A DNA stretch of 64,000 bases from Paenibacillus lycopersici (GCF_010119935.1 NZ_CP048209.1:5087001-5151000); one strand, 5' to 3'; positions 1 through 9,186 are shown, counted from the stretch's first letter. Made by a program: numbers and translations. Notes: generated by a model not told the origin, from the letters alone.

Positions 1-1311
1 GAGAGCTCGCCGAACTTCCAGAAGCTGTTCAAGGACGCCATCCCCTATTGGAAATTCGAATCGGGCGACGGCAAAATTTACAACTACAGCATGAACCTCC
101 CCCAAGACATGATCGGCTTCCCCGAGCATAACGACATCTACGTCCGCACCGACCTCCTCGAGCAGCAAGGCTATCCGAAACTTCTCAGCACCGATGATTA
201 CCTCGCATTCTTCAAGAAAGCCAAGGAATTGAACCCGACTACGAACGGCCAGAAAACGATGGGCATGGTAGCGCCGTTCGCCGAGCCGTGGGGCATGGCG
301 GGCATCGCGCCGGTTATGTACGAGAAAGGCGGCAAGTACGTTCAGATCGCCAACAATGCCGTCATCTGGTCGCCGACGCAGGATAAGTTCGTCGATATGC
401 TGAAGGACGATTACGCCGTCGGGTCGTTCAAATTCCTGAACAAGATGTACGTTGGCGGCCTGCTCGATCCGGACAGCTTCACCGACAAGTCCGACCAGGT
501 CAATCAGAAGCTGGCTACGGGCGTGCCGATGGCATCCTGGTATATCAGCAATTGGCAGGCCAACGCCGGACAGATCGCGGCCGGGCATCCGGAGCTGCAG
601 TACGTCGTACTGCCGATCCAATTGCCTGCGCAGATCGCGAGCGGCGAGAAGCGCCTCAAGATGACGCAGGCGACGCGCCCGTTCGACATGGTGGTCATTA
701 CGAAGAACGCCAAGGATCCGAAGCGCTTGTTCGACCTGATCGAGTGGGCCTCGTCGGACGAAGGCCAGATGCTCCTGCAATCCGGGATCGAAGGCGTGCA
801 CTACACGATCGAGAACGGCAAGCGAGTACCGACGGACGAGTACTTGAAGAACCATAACGATCCCGCCTGGAGTTACAAACAAGGCTTCGGCGCCGGCGCT
901 CCGCTTCCGAACGCCTTGATCGCCGCGCCGGACGGCGAGCCGTACGCGCTCGGCAACACCACGGCCGTCAAGGAATCGGGGATGGACGCGCGCATCAAGG
1001 ATACTTACAAGAAGCTCGGCTGGACGGATTCCGAGCAATGGTGGCGCGACAACTCCGTGGAAGCGGTCGTCGGCACGGCGCAAAGCATCTTCATGGACCC
1101 GAACTCGGAGGAAGGCCGTCTGGAGCAGCGCCTCGTCGACGTCCGGGTGCGGAATACGCCGAAGCTGATCATGGCCAAGAACGACGCCGAGTTCGACAAA
1201 ATCTATCAGGACGTGCTGAAGGAATACGACGCGCTCAACCCGCAATCCATCGTCGATCTGTACAACGAGCGTTACAAAGCCGCGAAAGCCCAGCTGGAAG
1301 CCGCCCAGTAA
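1..1311 (+). CDS. Extracellular sugar-binding protein of a CUT1-type ABC importer (5' end outside window)
   Basis: The reading frame is open from base 1, so the N terminus, including any lipoprotein signal, lies upstream; 436 codons are visible. The sequence resembles the LipO/YtcQ class of large solute-binding lipoproteins that deliver oligosaccharides to LplB/LplC-type permeases at the outer face of the membrane. The frame ends in a lysine/alanine-rich helix. Two permease genes follow on the same strand, the first after about 100 bp, which supports a three-gene transporter. No ATPase gene is present; such systems commonly share an MsmX-type ATPase encoded elsewhere. The substrate is unknown. 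The nearby inositol genes make inositol or a glycoside possible, but that is inference only. Confidence 0.85.
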   Translation, partial: ESSPNFQKLFKDAIPYWKFESGDGKIYNYSMNLPQDMIGFPEHNDIYVRTDLLEQQGYPKLLSTDDYLAFFKKAKELNPTTNGQKTMGMVAPFAEPWGMAGIAPVMYEKGGKYVQIANNAVIWSPTQDKFVDMLKDDYAVGSFKFLNKMYVGGLLDPDSFTDKSDQVNQKLATGVPMASWYISNWQANAGQIAAGHPELQYVVLPIQLPAQIASGEKRLKMTQATRPFDMVVITKNAKDPKRLFDLIEWASSDEGQMLLQSGIEGVHYTIENGKRVPTDEYLKNHNDPAWSYKQGFGAGAPLPNALIAAPDGEPYALGNTTAVKESGMDARIKDTYKKLGWTDSEQWWRDNSVEAVVGTAQSIFMDPNSEEGRLEQRLVDVRVRNTPKLIMAKNDAEFDKIYQDVLKEYDALNPQSIVDLYNERYKAAKAQLEAAQ

Positions 1312-1409
1312 GCTGCCCGCTCATTCAGCCGAATCAAGCAAGAGCAAGCGCATGCCGAGATCCTGCGTCCCGGTATGCGCTCGCTTGACAGAAGGAAGGA
1401 GACGAACGA

Positions 1410-2375
1410 ATGGCCATCGCAGAGACTGCCAAGATCAACAGCTCGCCCGACATCCCTCGAACCCGTAAATTCTTGAACAAGCTGTACCGCCAGCGCTACT
1501 TGTTCATGATGCTGGCGCCGGCCATGCTGCTGGTGTTCACCTTCAGCTATTTGACGCTCGGCGGCTGGATCATCGCTTTCAAACATTACAAAATCGGACA
1601 GAGCATGTGGAGCGCGGACTGGGCCGGCTGGTACCACTTCAAATCCTTTCTGCTCGAAAGCCCGGACTTCCTGCGTCTGCTCGAGAACACCCTCTCGATG
1701 AATATTATGATGCTGGTCGTCAATCTGGCGGCGGCGATGATCTTCGCCATCTTGTTGAACGAGGTGAAGTCCCGAAGGTTCGCCCGAATCGTGCAAACGC
1801 TGTCATTTTTCCCTTTCTTCATCTCCTGGGTCATCGTGTACTCCATTATGAGCGCGCTAATGGCCGTTTCGAGCGGCGCGATCAACGTGTCGCTGATGAA
1901 GTGGGGCATTCTCGAGCAAGGGGTTAACGTGCTCGGCGATCCCAAATTCTCCTGGGGGCTCGTGGTGGCCCTAAGCCTGTGGAAGTCGATCGGGTATAAC
2001 GGCGTCATCTTCATCGCGGCGATCGCCTCGATTTCTTCGGAGCAGTACGAAGCCGCCGACATCGACGGGGCCAGCCGGCTGCAGAAGATCATGTTCATCA
2101 CGCTGCCGAACCTCCTTCCCACGCTGATCGTGCTGCTGATCATGAATAGCGGATGGATTCTGAACTCCAACTTCGATATGTACTATCTGTTCTCCAACGC
2201 GACCAATTACGAGCGCATGGAAGTGCTGGATATCTACATTTACAACTACGGCATCAAACTGACCAACTATTCCTACGCGACCGCCGTCGGCATCATGAAG
2301 TCCGCCGTCAGCATCGCGCTGCTTCTCTTCGTCAACGCCATGGCCAAACGAATCAACGACAAGTCGATCATGTAA
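1410..2375 (+). CDS. Sugar ABC transporter permease, LplB family
   Basis: A 321-residue inner-membrane permease subunit. It has a short basic cytoplasmic N terminus and then about six hydrophobic segments. The cytoplasmic EAA loop that docks the ATPase is seen near residues 205-230 (EQYEAADIDGAS, then ITLPNLLPT). The start is preceded by AAGGAAGGAG at a normal distance. It lies between the binding protein and a second permease, with which it would form the heterodimeric channel. It matches the LplB/YtcP-YteP class of polysaccharide permeases. The substrate cannot be told from the sequence. Confidence 0.9.
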   Translation: MAIAETAKINSSPDIPRTRKFLNKLYRQRYLFMMLAPAMLLVFTFSYLTLGGWIIAFKHYKIGQSMWSADWAGWYHFKSFLLESPDFLRLLENTLSMNIMMLVVNLAAAMIFAILLNEVKSRRFARIVQTLSFFPFFISWVIVYSIMSALMAVSSGAINVSLMKWGILEQGVNVLGDPKFSWGLVVALSLWKSIGYNGVIFIAAIASISSEQYEAADIDGASRLQKIMFITLPNLLPTLIVLLIMNSGWILNSNFDMYYLFSNATNYERMEVLDIYIYNYGIKLTNYSYATAVGIMKSAVSIALLLFVNAMAKRINDKSIM

Positions 2376-2387
2376 GGGGGAGGATCC

Positions 2388-3269
2388 ATGAGGAAAAGCA
2401 GCGCAAGCGGCATTGTATTCAATTGTGTCAACGTCATCATCATGCTTGCCATCGTTGTCGCGACCGTCTATCCCTTTTTGTATATTCTGAGCTATTCCTT
2501 CAGCACGGCGAGTCGGATGACGGGCGGCTTGATGCTCTTCCCCGAAGGCTTCAATCTGGATTCCTACCGGATCGCCCTGGGCAACCCCGCCATCGTGAGA
2601 AGCGCCGTCGTATCCGCGGAACGAACGATTCTCGGACCGCTCGTCATGATCTTCATCACGTCCATGGCCGCCTACTGCATCACGCGGGACGAAATGATCG
2701 GCGTCCGGTACGTGCGCCGATTTTTCGTTTTCACCATGTATTTCTCCAGCGGCCTCATCCCGTCTTACATGCTGGTCAAGAACCTGGGCATGATCGGATC
2801 GTTCTGGGTGTACATCATCCCTTCCGCGGTTAACGTCTTCAGCATGATTCTGATCAAGACGTATATCGAATCGGTGCCGAAAAGCATGGAGGAAGCCGCG
2901 ATCGTCGATGGCGCGAACGATTTCAAGCTGTACTGGCAGGTCATCTTCCCGGTCTGCACGCCCGTCATCGCCGCGGTCGTCCTCTTCAGCGCGGTCGAGC
3001 AGTGGAACTCCTTCGTCGACACGCAGATTTACAATACGATGTATCCGAAGCTGTACACGCTCCAATATGTGCTCTATCAGACGCTGTCGGGGGCTTCCTC
3101 CCTGAGCCAGGTCAAATCGCAGGCGATTACGGGCACGCAGTCGTTCGTCTCGCCGCAGACGCTGAAGATGGCGATTACGATCATTACGGTCATTCCGATC
3201 ATGTTCGTCTATCCGTTTCTGCAGAAGCATTTTACGAAAGGGCTGCTGATCGGCTCCGTCAAGGGCTGA
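2388..3269 (+). CDS. Sugar ABC transporter permease, LplC/YtcP family
   Basis: A 293-residue permease, the partner of the preceding gene, 12 bp downstream behind a strong GGGGGAGG ribosome binding site. About six membrane segments are visible, with the EAA loop near residues 165-190 (SMEEAAIVDGAND). The C terminus has the motif FLQKHFTKGLLIGSVKG, typical of LplC/YtcP proteins; the homologue at 41934-42836 ends in a very similar string. It should complete the transmembrane channel of the importer. It is the last gene of the operon and is followed by a hairpin terminator. Confidence 0.92.
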   Translation: MRKSSASGIVFNCVNVIIMLAIVVATVYPFLYILSYSFSTASRMTGGLMLFPEGFNLDSYRIALGNPAIVRSAVVSAERTILGPLVMIFITSMAAYCITRDEMIGVRYVRRFFVFTMYFSSGLIPSYMLVKNLGMIGSFWVYIIPSAVNVFSMILIKTYIESVPKSMEEAAIVDGANDFKLYWQVIFPVCTPVIAAVVLFSAVEQWNSFVDTQIYNTMYPKLYTLQYVLYQTLSGASSLSQVKSQAITGTQSFVSPQTLKMAITIITVIPIMFVYPFLQKHFTKGLLIGSVKG

Positions 3270-3306
3270 ACGCATGCCGTGCGCCGTATGCCGTATGCCT
3301 TCCGAG

Positions 3307-3329
3307 CCCCCGGTTCAACTGGGGGTTTT
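3307..3329 (+). terminator. Rho-independent terminator of the sugar ABC operon
   Basis: Five C and five G residues form the outer stem, with GTT/AAC pairing inside, followed by TTTT. It lies 38 bp after the second permease stop. Confidence 0.75.
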
Positions 3330-3495
3330 CGCATGCGCCGATGCGCCGAACCGCGTTTCGAATTCGACGAGCGCCGTTACGGCAATTACATGCCGCCATT
3401 CGCATTCCGGCCATCCCCGTTCCCGGCTCCGAGCCGTTCATCCGCGCTTCCTATTGCCCATCTCCCATCATCCCGATGCCGATCCGCACAAGAAG

Positions 3496-3524
3496 AAGAG
3501 CGCCCGATCGCATCGGGCGCTCTT
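3496..3524 (-). terminator. Terminator of the exporter gene
   Basis: A perfect 13-bp stem (AAGAGCGCCCGAT and its complement) with a 3-nt loop. Read on the minus strand it is followed by a T-rich run (CTTCTTGTG) and lies about 50 bp after the exporter stop codon. Confidence 0.8.
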
Positions 3525-3571
3525 CGCTTCTCATTCAGTCGGGTACGGCTTGCACGCCATTGGAAGCCGGC

Positions 3572-5065
3572 CTATGAGCTGACTGTTTCCGCTTTCAGAG
3601 GCACCCCGCTTCCCGTTTCTTCGGCCTGCCCCGTACGCTTGATGAAGAACGACAGCAGCAGACCGACGATGCCGATGCCGATGATGACCAGGTACGCATC
3701 GTTGATGCCTTGAATCGTCGCTTCCGTAATCATGTGCTTGTCGGTAAGATCGCCGCCCGCAGCCATCATGTCCTGCACATGCGTCTTCGTGCGGGTCGTC
3801 ATTACCGTGACCAGCAGCGACGTGCCGATTGCGCCCGCCACCTGCTTGATCGTGTTGGAGATCGCCGTGCCGTGCTCGTTCAATCGGGACGGCAGCTGAT
3901 TCAAGCCCGCCGTCGTAATCGGCATCAGGAACATCGCCATTCCGAATCGGCGTCCCGTGGACATCAGCACCAGATACGTGTAGCTGGTGGAATCGGTCAG
4001 GTTGACGAAGCCGATCGTCGTCGCGATCGTAATCGCCATGCCGATCACGGACAGCCATTTCGCGCCGAAGCGGTCGAACAGCTTACCGGTTATCGGCATC
4101 ATGAAGCCCATGAGCAGCGCGCCCGGGAGCATCAGCAAGCCGGACTCGAGCGCGGTGTAGCCGCGCGCGTTCTGCAGATACAACGGCAGCAGCATCATAT
4201 CCGCATACATGACCATCGTCACCGCAATATTAATAATCGTCGTCAATGAGAACATGTTATACTTGAACGCTCTGAGATCCAGCAGCGGGCTCGACGTGAC
4301 GAGCTGCTTCCAGGTGAAGCCGATCAGGGCGATAACGCCGATGACGATGGATAGGATAACCTCGGCGCTCGACCAGCCTTCTTTGCCCGCGCTGCTGAAG
4401 CCGTACAGCACGGCGCCGAAGCCGACGGTCGAGAGCAGGACGCTCCACAGATCGATTCGCGGAAACTTGCGTTCCGCGACGTTCTTCAAATAAACGAAGG
4501 CCACCGCGATGACGATCACGGCAAGCGGAATCATGCCGTAGAACATCGTGCGCCAGGAGTAATGCTCCATCACGTAACCGGCAATCGTCGGGCCGACGGC
4601 CGGCGCGAAGATGATCGCGAAGCCGACCATGCCCATCGCCGCTCCGCGCTTGTCCGGAGGGAACACCGTCAATATAACCGTCATCAGCAGCGGCATAATA
4701 ATGCCGGCGCCGGCGGCCTGAATCAGACGACCGACCAGCAGCGAGTCGAAATTCGGCGCGACCGCGGATAGTATGGTGCCTCCGAGAAAAATAAACATGG
4801 CCGTCTGGTACAGCTCGCGCGTCGTAAAGCGCTGCATGAGATAAGCGGTAATCGGGATCAGCACCCCGTTGACCAGCATGTAGCCGGTTGTCAGCCATTG
4901 CGCCGTCGAAGCCTGGATATTGAAGTCTACCATCAGCTCCGGCAGAGCGACGCTCATAATCGTCTGATTCAAGACGGCGATGAACGCCCCAAGAATCATG
5001 ACGAACAGCAGCGGGCCTTTCTTGATGGCATTCAAGCCGCCGCCGATGCTTGCAGTTTTACTCAT
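3572..5065 (-). CDS. DHA2-family (EmrB/QacA-type) drug:H+ antiporter
   Basis: A 497-residue multi-pass transporter of the 14-segment DHA2 class. Motif C is visible near residues 155-175 (GFAIIFAPAVGPTIAGYV), followed by the family's HYSWRTMF stretch. An in-frame TTG three codons upstream was rejected because it abuts the ribosome binding site, whereas AGAGGG lies nine bases before the ATG at 5065. It is transcribed away from a TetR-type regulator across a roughly 220-bp control region, the usual layout for a self-contained efflux module. The probable role is export of a toxic or amphipathic compound, sensed by the regulator. The substrate is unknown. Confidence 0.9.
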   Translation of the reverse strand: MSKTASIGGGLNAIKKGPLLFVMILGAFIAVLNQTIMSVALPELMVDFNIQASTAQWLTTGYMLVNGVLIPITAYLMQRFTTRELYQTAMFIFLGGTILSAVAPNFDSLLVGRLIQAAGAGIIMPLLMTVILTVFPPDKRGAAMGMVGFAIIFAPAVGPTIAGYVMEHYSWRTMFYGMIPLAVIVIAVAFVYLKNVAERKFPRIDLWSVLLSTVGFGAVLYGFSSAGKEGWSSAEVILSIVIGVIALIGFTWKQLVTSSPLLDLRAFKYNMFSLTTIINIAVTMVMYADMMLLPLYLQNARGYTALESGLLMLPGALLMGFMMPITGKLFDRFGAKWLSVIGMAITIATTIGFVNLTDSTSYTYLVLMSTGRRFGMAMFLMPITTAGLNQLPSRLNEHGTAISNTIKQVAGAIGTSLLVTVMTTRTKTHVQDMMAAGGDLTDKHMITEATIQGINDAYLVIIGIGIVGLLLSFFIKRTGQAEETGSGVPLKAETVSS

Positions 5066-5094
5066 TCTGCTCAACCCTCTCGATAATCATTCTG

Positions 5095-5196
5095 AAACTA
5101 ATTGACATGTTGTTGTATAATGAACCAATGTAAAGATTATATGCATAGCCTCTACCGTTCACAAGCAACAGTTTCTATCGAAACGTTAATTAGTTT
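5095..5196. promoter_or_regulatory. Divergent control region with inverted 12-mers (candidate TetR operators)
   Basis: AAACTAATTGAC at 5095-5106 and GTTAATTAGTTT at 5185-5196 are near-perfect inverted copies (11 of 12), each with CTG a few bases outside. They sit just upstream of the exporter start and inside the regulator's upstream region. The AT-rich sequence between them (TATAAT at 5116, TTATAT at 5137) probably holds the promoters. That the TetR protein binds these sites is inference. Confidence 0.5.
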
Positions 5197-5287
5197 ACAG
5201 AATGCACGATTCTGTCGCGCAAAATAGAATTCTTTTACAAATCGCTTCTATTCGTCGCGAAGATCGACCTAGAAAGGAATGAGTCGT

Positions 5288-5884
5288 ATGGCAGATAAAT
5301 CCGGGCGGACCGATCCGCGGATCGTACGCACGCGCCAGTTGATCCGGGATGCGTTCATCGATTTGCTTCAGGAGGTCGACCTTGAGAAAATAACCGTCAA
5401 TCGCATCGCCGAGCGCGCCACCATCAATCGCGTCACGTTCTATCTGCATTACCGGGACATTCCGGACATGCTGGAGAAGATGGCGGACGAGATGGCCGGC
5501 GAATTCCGCGGCATCATGCAGGGGATACCGGACCAATCGGCGCCGGACGCCGATTGGACGATCCTGGTGCGGATGATCGAGCATATCGCGGAGCATGCGA
5601 AATTCTACAAGGTGCTGCTCGCGACCAAGCGCGTCCCCGTCTTCACCGACCGCCTGCTCGGCCTGATGGTCGATGTGATCACGAGCCGAACCGAGAAGCG
5701 CAGCGCTTCTTCAGCGCTGGAGCCGGCCATTAAAGTCCCGACGGACATCGCGATCTGGTACGGCTCCTCCGCCTTCATCGGCACGATCGTCTGCTGGCTG
5801 CGCAACGACATGCCCTACACGCCGCTCTTCCTCGCCAAGCAGCTGTCGCTGCTGTTCCGGATGCAGCTGAAGGCCGCGGATTAA
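5288..5884 (+). CDS. TetR/AcrR-family transcriptional repressor
   Basis: About 198 residues. The N-terminal helix-turn-helix is visible at roughly residues 10-55 (RTRQLIRDAFIDLLQE, then ITVNRIAERATINRVTFYLHY). The C-terminal ligand domain is of the type common in Bacillus TetR proteins (tryptophan- and leucine-rich, ending in QLSLLFRMQLK). The start at 5288 was preferred because AAAGGA lies nine bases upstream; an ATG nine bases earlier overlaps that site. It is divergent from the DHA2 exporter, which it probably represses together with itself. The ligand is unknown. Confidence 0.88.
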   Translation: MADKSGRTDPRIVRTRQLIRDAFIDLLQEVDLEKITVNRIAERATINRVTFYLHYRDIPDMLEKMADEMAGEFRGIMQGIPDQSAPDADWTILVRMIEHIAEHAKFYKVLLATKRVPVFTDRLLGLMVDVITSRTEKRSASSALEPAIKVPTDIAIWYGSSAFIGTIVCWLRNDMPYTPLFLAKQLSLLFRMQLKAAD

Positions 5885-5924
5885 TGCTGCGCCGACCGGC
5901 TGCAGCGATTCTTGGGGTCGGTTC

Positions 5925-5960
5925 TTGGGAGCGATTATTGGGAGCGATTATTGGGAGCGA
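5925..5960. repeat. Short tandem repeat in a gene-free stretch
   Basis: Nearly three copies of the 13-mer TTGGGAGCGATTA. They lie in the 247-bp gap (5885-6131) between the convergent tetR-type and lacI-type genes, in which nothing else but a weak hairpin was seen. Confidence 0.75.
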
Positions 5961-6108
5961 TGCTCGTGCAAGCAGTGCGGGCAGTGATAGCGGCGGATCG
6001 GTGGAAGCAGCGAATGAGCAGCCGATTCAAACATGCCAAAAAGAGCGGATGCCCGAATCGCTTACGAGCGAGACGGTCTCCGCCCTTCCTTGGCACTTGC
6101 AGCGCAAG

Positions 6109-6125
6109 CCCGATTCGCCATCGGG
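6109..6125. terminator. Possible shared terminator between convergent genes
   Basis: CCCGAT and ATCGGG form a 6-bp stem with a 5-nt loop, just past the lacI-type stop codon. There is no good T run on either strand, so the call is weak. Confidence 0.3.
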
Positions 6126-6131
6126 TTCGCC

Positions 6132-7151
6132 TTACTCGACCGATATATTCGCCGCCGGCGCGGTCGATTGACGAATCGTTAACTCCGGCCGCAGCACGAT
6201 CCGCTTCTTCACCGAATCCGCCTCGTCCAGGTGGGCAATCAATAACCGGAACGCTTGCTTGCCCATATTGACGATCGGCTGCGCAACCGTCGTAAGCGGC
6301 GGATCGACGACCGCGGCCAGAATCGTGTCGTCGAACCCGACGATCGACAGCTCCTCCGGCACCTTGATGCCCAGCCGCCTCGCTTCCTGCATCGCCCCGA
6401 TCGCGAGCACGTCGTTGCAGCAGAACAGCGCCGTCGGCCGGTGCGCGCGGCCAAGCAGCTCGCCGGCGCCGCGGCGGCCTTCCTCGATCAAGTAATTGCA
6501 AATCGCGATCTGGTCGTCATCGAACGGAATTTGCGCATCCTGCAAGCCTTGCTTGAAGCCGCGGATCCGTTCGCGGGCGCTGCTTACTTTCCATTGCTCG
6601 GACAGAATGGCGATCCTGCGATGCCCCAGCCCGGCCAGATGCCGGGCAGCCATCAAGCCGCCGACGTAATCGTCGGCGACGACCGTATCCACTTCCAGCG
6701 CCGAGGTTTCGCGGGCGATCATCACGACCGGGATCGTCCTTGCCTGCAGGCTTGTCAGTATATCCAGGTTGTCCAAGCCGGTCCCGATGAGGATGCCGTC
6801 GACGTTCTTCTGCTCCAGCAGGGCAATATACCGTTCCACCCGTTCGTCTTTGTTGTCCGTGCTGCACATGATGACGCTGTAGTTCAGCTGATGCGCTTCG
6901 TCCTCGATCGCCCGCGCGATTTCGGCGAAGAACGGGTTCGATATATCCGGGATGAGCAGTCCGAGCGTATACGTCTTCTTCCCCATCAGGGCGGACGCAT
7001 TCACGTTCGGCTGGTAATTCATTTGTTCCATGATTTTGAAAATTTGATCGCGCCGTTTCTTGCTGACGTTCCCTTTGCCGTTGATCGCGTTGGAAACGGT
7101 TGCAATCGAAACGCCGGCTTCCCTCGCTACATCATAAATCGTCGCTTTCAT
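6132..7151 (-). CDS. LacI-family regulator, probably of the inositol operon
   Basis: A 339-residue LacI/GalR protein. The DNA-binding domain occupies residues 1-60 (TIYDVAREAGVSIATVSNAI, then a hinge region ending in NYQPN). The periplasmic-binding-like ligand domain follows (GLLIPDISNPFFAEIARAIE). It lies directly downstream of iolB on the same strand, with a GAGGG ribosome binding site seven bases before the ATG. Perfect palindromes of LacI type sit at its own start and at the iolD promoter. It probably represses the iol genes until an inositol-derived inducer appears. In Bacillus subtilis the iol regulator IolR is of a different family (DeoR), so this is a regulator replacement. Confidence 0.88.
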   Translation of the reverse strand: MKATIYDVAREAGVSIATVSNAINGKGNVSKKRRDQIFKIMEQMNYQPNVNASALMGKKTYTLGLLIPDISNPFFAEIARAIEDEAHQLNYSVIMCSTDNKDERVERYIALLEQKNVDGILIGTGLDNLDILTSLQARTIPVVMIARETSALEVDTVVADDYVGGLMAARHLAGLGHRRIAILSEQWKVSSARERIRGFKQGLQDAQIPFDDDQIAICNYLIEEGRRGAGELLGRAHRPTALFCCNDVLAIGAMQEARRLGIKVPEELSIVGFDDTILAAVVDPPLTTVAQPIVNMGKQAFRLLIAHLDEADSVKKRIVLRPELTIRQSTAPAANISVE

Positions 7152-7162
7152 GCCGAATCCCT

Positions 7163-7176
7163 CTTACTTAAGTAAG
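7163..7176 (-). promoter_or_regulatory. 14-bp perfect palindrome at the lacI-type gene start
   Basis: CTTACTTAAGTAAG touches the ribosome binding site of the LacI-type gene. Its placement suggests autoregulation, by operator binding or by masking the ribosome site. It is not the same sequence as the iolD operator. Confidence 0.4.
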
Positions 7177-7178
7177 TT

Positions 7179-7199
7179 GGGGATAGATGGCCTATCCCC
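7179..7199 (-). terminator. Hairpin between iolB and the LacI-type gene
   Basis: GGGGATA and TATCCCC form a 7-bp stem with a 7-nt loop, about 90 bp past the iolB stop. There is no clear T run, so it may only attenuate readthrough. Confidence 0.4.
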
Positions 7200-7285
7200 A
7201 TGATTACTTTATTATGCGTGTTTCGACCGGCAGTTTCAACCGCAATCGCGTTGAAGGTTACGGCCTGCGACGACGGCGGACGCCA

Positions 7286-8098
7286 TCACGTTCGCGGCTG
7301 GACGATCCATGCATGCTCGGGATCATTGTGGAATTTCCACGTCCGCTTCGGACCGGCCATCACGTTCAAATAATAGACGTCGTATCCGGGAGGCGCGGCT
7401 ACCGGGTGGTAGCCGCGCGGAACGAGCACGGACTCGCCGTCCTTCACGATCAGCGTCTCGTCGAGCTCCCTGTCATCGGTATAGACGCGCTGAACGGCAT
7501 AGCCTTGTCCGGGATCTACGCGGAAATAATACGTTTCTTCCAGCAGCGATTCTTCCGGCAGGGCGTCGCGGTCATGCTTGTGCGGCGGATAGCTCGACCA
7601 ATGGCCGCTCGGCGTAAACACTTCGACGACGAGCAGGCTGTCGGCCGGCTGCTGCTCCGGCAGGATATTATGGACCAGACGCTCCATGCTGCCCGAGCCG
7701 CGCACCTCCGTCACGACCTGATCCGGCGCGATCAGGCGCGCCTCGTGACGGCCATGGCCCGGCGCGGAACAGACCGCGATCTCCGCGTCCGTCAGCGCCT
7801 CGATTGCATACGTTTGGTCATTCGGGACGTAGACCGAATACGGCGGGATTCTCTCGAAGATGCTCATCCGGCGGCCGATCCCGCGCCATGATTGTCCGGC
7901 GGCGCTCACGTTCGCCATGCCGCTGAGCAGCACGAGACATACTTCCTTGTCCGCCGTCGGTCTGCTGACGGACTGACCCTTCTGCAAGCGGAGCACTTCG
8001 AAACCGACGTACGTCCATCCGGCCGATTCGGGCGTAATGGATACGACCGAGCCGTCCGTGCCCGGCGTTTGCGCCGGCGAAACGATAAGTTTGGACAT
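7286..8098 (-). CDS. iolB: 5-deoxy-glucuronate isomerase
   Basis: A 270-residue cytoplasmic bicupin enzyme that converts 5-deoxy-D-glucuronate to 2-deoxy-5-keto-D-gluconate in myo-inositol catabolism. The family's metal-site stretch SSYPPHKHDRD and the following LEETYYFRVDPGQG are present, as is the C-terminal PRGYHPVAAPPGYDVYYLN. The start at 8098 lies eight bases after GGAGGT; an ATG two codons earlier is too close to that site. It is the last gene of the six-gene iol operon, 15 bp after iolG. The length is normal for the family. Confidence 0.95.
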   Translation of the reverse strand: MSKLIVSPAQTPGTDGSVVSITPESAGWTYVGFEVLRLQKGQSVSRPTADKEVCLVLLSGMANVSAAGQSWRGIGRRMSIFERIPPYSVYVPNDQTYAIEALTDAEIAVCSAPGHGRHEARLIAPDQVVTEVRGSGSMERLVHNILPEQQPADSLLVVEVFTPSGHWSSYPPHKHDRDALPEESLLEETYYFRVDPGQGYAVQRVYTDDRELDETLIVKDGESVLVPRGYHPVAAPPGYDVYYLNVMAGPKRTWKFHNDPEHAWIVQPRT

Positions 8099-8113
8099 GT
8101 TCATATACCTCCA

Positions 8114-9154
8114 TTACCCTTGTGCGGATTGAAGTAGCAGCTCGTCGAGCTCTTCCAGCTTGACCGAGCGGTTCAGCTTGCAGGACAGCTTGGCTGCCGC
8201 GGCGATGCGTTCTGCCTGCAATCCGTCCTCGCCCGTTACCGGCAGCGCCGTTCCGCGAACGAGACAGTCGATGAACTGCCTGGACTCGTCCGCATAGGCG
8301 CCCATATAACGCTCGAGGAAGAAATGCAGCGGCTTATCCGACACGATGCCTGCCGCCGTGCTGACGACCGCCGAATTCGGGTAATCGTTGGCAATCGCCA
8401 CGCTGCCTCGGGAGCCGAACACCTCGACCCGCTGGTCGTAGCCGTATACGGCCTGCCGGCTGTTGTCGATGACGCCGAGCGCCCCGTTGGCGAACTTGAG
8501 CGTGACGATCGCGGTATCGATGTCGCCGCAGGCGGCGAACGCCGGATCGACCAGCACGCTGCCTTGGGCGAACACTTCCGTCACTTCGCTCCCGGCGACG
8601 AAGCGCGCCATGTCGAAGTCGTGAATCGCCATGTCGATGAACAGCCCGCCGGATACTTGAATATAGTCCTTGGACGGCGGATTCGGATCGCGAGACGTAA
8701 TCTTGACGATGTGCACGTCGCCGATCGTGCCGGCTTCGACATGCTCGCGGACGCGCTTGAAGTTATGGTCGAAGCGCCGGTTGAAACCGATCTGCAGCTT
8801 GACCCCCGCCTGCGCGGCGGCTTCGATCGCTTCGGCCGTCTCCGCGACGGAGAGGCTGACCGGCTTCTCGCAGAAGATATGCTTGCCGGCCTTCGCCGCT
8901 TGCTTGATAAGCGGTACATGCGTATCCGTCGAGGAGCAGATGAAGAGCGCGTCGATCTCCGGGTGCTGAATCAATTCGTTCGCGTCCTTGGTCAGCAGGC
9001 CGATGCCTCTGGCCGCGGCCCAGGCTTCAAGCTCCGGTCCCGCGAACAGATCGCTGACCCCGACGACTTCGACCTCCGGGTGCCGAAGCAGGTTGTCGGC
9101 ATGGATTTTACCGATTCGGCCGGCGCCGATGATGCCGATCTTTAGGTTGGACAT
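8114..9154 (-). CDS. iolG: Inositol 2-dehydrogenase
   Basis: A 346-residue NAD-dependent dehydrogenase of the Gfo/Idh/MocA family that oxidises myo-inositol to 2-keto-myo-inositol (scyllo-inosose), the first pathway step. The N-terminal Rossmann motif is GIIGAGRIGKIH; the family lysine is in EKPVSLSV; the catalytic Asp and His lie in FIDMAIHDFDMARF. The frame is open well upstream, but the start at 9154 has a perfect AGGAGGT seven bases before it and begins exactly at the Rossmann strand. It sits between iolA and iolB. Three further family members in this window are more divergent; this one best matches IolG. Confidence 0.93.
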   Translation of the reverse strand: MSNLKIGIIGAGRIGKIHADNLLRHPEVEVVGVSDLFAGPELEAWAAARGIGLLTKDANELIQHPEIDALFICSSTDTHVPLIKQAAKAGKHIFCEKPVSLSVAETAEAIEAAAQAGVKLQIGFNRRFDHNFKRVREHVEAGTIGDVHIVKITSRDPNPPSKDYIQVSGGLFIDMAIHDFDMARFVAGSEVTEVFAQGSVLVDPAFAACGDIDTAIVTLKFANGALGVIDNSRQAVYGYDQRVEVFGSRGSVAIANDYPNSAVVSTAAGIVSDKPLHFFLERYMGAYADESRQFIDCLVRGTALPVTGEDGLQAERIAAAAKLSCKLNRSVKLEELDELLLQSAQG

Positions 9155-9186
9155 CGAGTAAACCTCCTGTGTTTTCACGCTTGATG

